Of a DNA stretch of 64,000 bases, positions 61,261 to 64,000 are shown piece after piece (position 1 is the stretch's first letter; every line of letters starts with the position of its first letter). This DNA comes from Lycocorax pyrrhopterus obiensis. Taxonomy: Eukaryota; Chordata; Aves; Passeriformes; Paradisaeidae. Location of the stretch: the NCBI GenBank assembly GCA_014706295.1, contig JACSVZ010000002.1, forward strand, positions 52,424,432 through 52,488,431. The letters are read 5' to 3'. A program made the translations under genes and the position numbers. The notes beneath the pieces were generated by a model, which was given only the letters and a program-made list of their open reading frames with translations, was not told where the DNA came from and made no database searches.

Positions 61261-63756
61261 GGATAGCATTTTGTTGTACAGTTTTAACTCTGACGTCATT
61301 CTAATTTCTCAGTTCCTGGAAAAACTCAGGTACGCCATTATTGGGATATACCATGCAAACTATTAGATGAACGCACCTCAAACCAATTAATTAGAACTTA
61401 TTCCCACTTGTGTTTGATTATAATCTTAGGTTGGGAACACAACAAAAGAAAAGTAGTTTCTATCTTGATGAGCTACATCAAAATATGTGGACTGACTGTA
61501 ATTCTTCTACACCAGAAAGTAAGTTGAAAGCTTGAGGCCTCTGAGAAATTCCAGGTAAGATGATAATATCATAATTGCAAAAATTAGCAGTTGTTCTGTT
61601 ATTTAGTCCCATGTGTGATGACAAGTAACATAGAAAGCACATCACATTTGGAAACAGACAGACCTTTCAGCTGGTCTTCTCTAAGTTTCAGTGAGGATGA
61701 GTGAAGCCTTCTGTTGCACTCCTTAGCAAGTATAATTAGAGGGCAGTTCTTGGTTACAGTGGTGCAAACCAGGGCTGGCACTAGAGTTGTACATCTGAAA
61801 GGTGTTTGACCACTGTTTCTTCTCAGACTTGCTTGAAAACACCAAACTCTTAAAATGACAAGTGAAGCCCCACATCTCTGACTTCTGTTTGAGTACTAAC
61901 TTTTCTTGTCCACTGCCAGGATTTATTCCTCTGCAGCACAAAGATCCCTGGGCAGGAAGGTTCATGTCTGCCCAGCCTGTGGTTGTTCTGATTTGTATGT
62001 GAAGTACTAGAGGGAATAACTGGTTTGATGGATGAGAGGTGTCAAAGTTAGACCATATGTCCTGCTTGGTCTCTGCCTGTGTCTGTGAAAACAAGCAAAA
62101 ATATGCTGGAATTTTTCTCCTGCTGGAGTTTCTTTCCGGGATTCCATCACAGACTGTTGCAGAACTCATAATAAGGGAGAGGCAGTTAAAATAAATCCTT
62201 GGGATTTAAAGCTGGAAGTTATATTTTGCCTATACAAAGGGCTGTATGAGAACTAGGCTTTCTTCTCCGGCTCAGTGACATGACTTCAGCTGAGGACACA
62301 GCTCTTGCAGCCTTCCTCCTGCCCCAGACTCCTTCTGACACTCCAGTTTTAGTTCACTCAACAGTAAAGTCTTTGATCAGGTCATATTTTTTTTATCATA
62401 GATCTGTCTGTCTCATATGGACAGTGTAAGGCAGTCAAAGAGTATGTAAAGAAGTTTTTAACTAGCTGTCCAACTTACAATGCTGATTAACTAATTTGCA
62501 TCTTTTTAAGGCAGAATGAGCCTTCCTGAAATACAGCATTGGGCAGTCCTGCCTCAAGAGGTTAGCAGAGCTGTAGCGGCAGCAAGCATGAAGCCACCAC
62601 CTCAAAGATGAGAGGACAGGTTCTCTGGGTAGCATACACCTTCTGCAAGAGTTTAACTACAATTTCATACAAAATAATCCACGTTTCATGGGCTTTCCTG
62701 CACATCCCGAGCAGTGGCTGTGAACTGGCCATTAAAAAGATACCACCTTAGTATAACAAACACCAGTCCACCAGATTCTGTTTATGTGAAAGCTGGCATC
62801 ATGCTAGGACAGAAGAATAAATTGAGCTCTTGAAAATTCCCTTTGATCTGCACCAGAAATACCCAATACAATATGTCTGACCTGATTATATTTTAAAGAT
62901 TAGCTCCTCAAGCATTTGGTGTCTGCATTTTCCTCCCAAAATGCAAATGAAAGCTCAGTACTTTTTGGGGCTTTGCTTGTGTCAGCTTCTTCATTTTAAA
63001 ATCACTTAACTATTACTTGGCTGCTTACTGTACCCGAAAGATGGTGCTTTCACTTGAAGAGAATGTAATTTGTGATAACTCCATCCATCACTTTGTCACT
63101 TACCCAAAAGATACAATTAAATATCTATTAAAGCTTTGGTTCTCTGGAACGCTGATCTTCTGCAGATCTTTTCATCAAAAGGCACAAATAACTAATTGCT
63201 TGTGAGGAGGATGAGCCAAAGCTTCGGGTATGTATATATGCATGTATATAAAAACGAACTGTATGGGATTCTCATCCTTTTACAGGCAGAATTTTAAGGC
63301 TTTTCTTTTGCAAAGGGTTAAACATATAGTTAAGTTCATGTGTGTTTGCATGATCTTAGTTGTTCCATTAAATAAAAAAGAAAAAGAAGGTCTCAAGGGA
63401 ATATTTTTCAGTCACGTCTAATAAATTTAAAAAATTATTGACTTTTCATCTCTTGAAGGTTTTCAAGCAGGTGTATTTAAAACAGTCAGTTTCTGCTTCA
63501 AAAAACTATGTACGGATTTTAGTAAAATATTTCAGAAACCTGTATATCTGAGGAGAAAAACCTCAACAAGTAAAAAAGCTATATTCATTTAAACTTAACA
63601 GAAATTAAAGAGTGATCCGTAAAACATTATTTACCTTTGTTCAAATTCATGTATTTAGGAGAACATCATCAGAGTTTCTTGTGTAAGTAATAGAAAGATC
63701 TAAAATGTGTTACTGTCCATGCCACCAAGCAGAAATTCTTTCAGTACTTTTGCTGC
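61261..63756. other. Noncoding stretch, no gene seen
   Basis: No gene is supported. A CCAG/GTAAGATG donor-like site at about 61551-61560 has no matching acceptor nearby. The sequence becomes AT-rich towards the end. Confidence 0.65.
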
Positions 63757-63820
63757 TTTATAAATTTATAATTTACTTATAATTTATATAGTTTATACTT
63801 ATAAATTTATAATATACTTT
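63757..63820. repeat. Imperfect AT-rich repeat
   Basis: The word TTATAAATTTATAAT occurs twice (from about 63758 and from about 63799) with related ATTTATA words between, all A and T with a few C and G. Self-complementary words allow hairpins. Confidence 0.75.
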
Positions 63821-64000
63821 ACTGGCTAGAGTCCAAAGGAAACAAGTGGCCCTAATGATATTTGCTTTTCTAAAAAAAAAAAAAAAGAGAAGATTTACTC
63901 TGCACTTACATGTGTGTACCCATATCACGGATATGTTCCCTCTCCCCGTGTTTGCTTACAAAGGACATGCTCTGTGCATGTAAACACATGTACAGGCAGC
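63821..64000. other. Noncoding end of window
   Basis: An A15 run lies at 63872-63886. Nothing else is recognisable, and no feature clearly crosses the window edge. Confidence 0.6.

Noticed and set aside
1..64000. CRISPR arrays, operons, phage or plasmid modules
   Set aside because: No regularly spaced repeats, no dense same-strand ORFs and no ribosome-binding pattern. The window is vertebrate-like throughout.

Overview
This window looks like nuclear DNA from a vertebrate, most likely a bird or other sauropsid. The sequence is AT-leaning and CpG-poor. It has no dense ORFs, operons or ribosome binding sites, and it is full of stop codons and scattered microsatellites. Retroviral solo LTRs and two short CR1-like LINE fragments are also present. 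The bird/sauropsid call rests mainly on the weak CR1 resemblance and the general repeat style, so it is moderate.

I find no protein-coding gene I can name. The longest open frames (183 aa at 42653-43204, 165 aa at 40867-41364 and at 37993-38490) show no domain and sit in low-complexity, GC-rich or ordinary noncoding sequence. The only segment with a reasonable claim to be a coding exon is 3730-3849 on the + strand. It follows a long pyrimidine tract and a CAG acceptor, is 120 nt long, and is open in a phase 1-1 frame. I do not recognise the peptide and its donor is weak. A possible noncoding exon (52520-52796) and an isolated strong donor (23141) are weaker still. The window is best read as intronic or intergenic.

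Layout: 1-5.5 kb is plain sequence with the candidate exon at 3.7 kb. A solo LTR with a 5-bp target duplication lies at 5504-5869. From 6 to 28 kb the sequence is unremarkable except for a two-copy, same-orientation dispersed repeat of unknown family (13639-13821 and 15511-15686), a CR1-like scrap near 20.4 kb, and small tandem duplications. A second solo LTR of the same family and orientation lies at 28387-28750, flanked by a 9-bp direct repeat. Then come a 21-base poly-G run (31441), several tandem duplications and microsatellites, and a CpG-dense patch (40860-41300) at the left edge of a GC-richer belt running to about 45.6 kb. An AT-rich belt follows (46.5-48.5 kb) with possible conserved noncoding sequence, then a (TTTTG)n microsatellite at 58.2 kb, an antisense CR1-like scrap at 61.2 kb, and an AT-rich end.

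No genes work together here. The most informative signals are the LTR pair, the unknown dispersed repeat, the candidate exon and the CpG-dense patch. I saw no clear sign of a new biological system.
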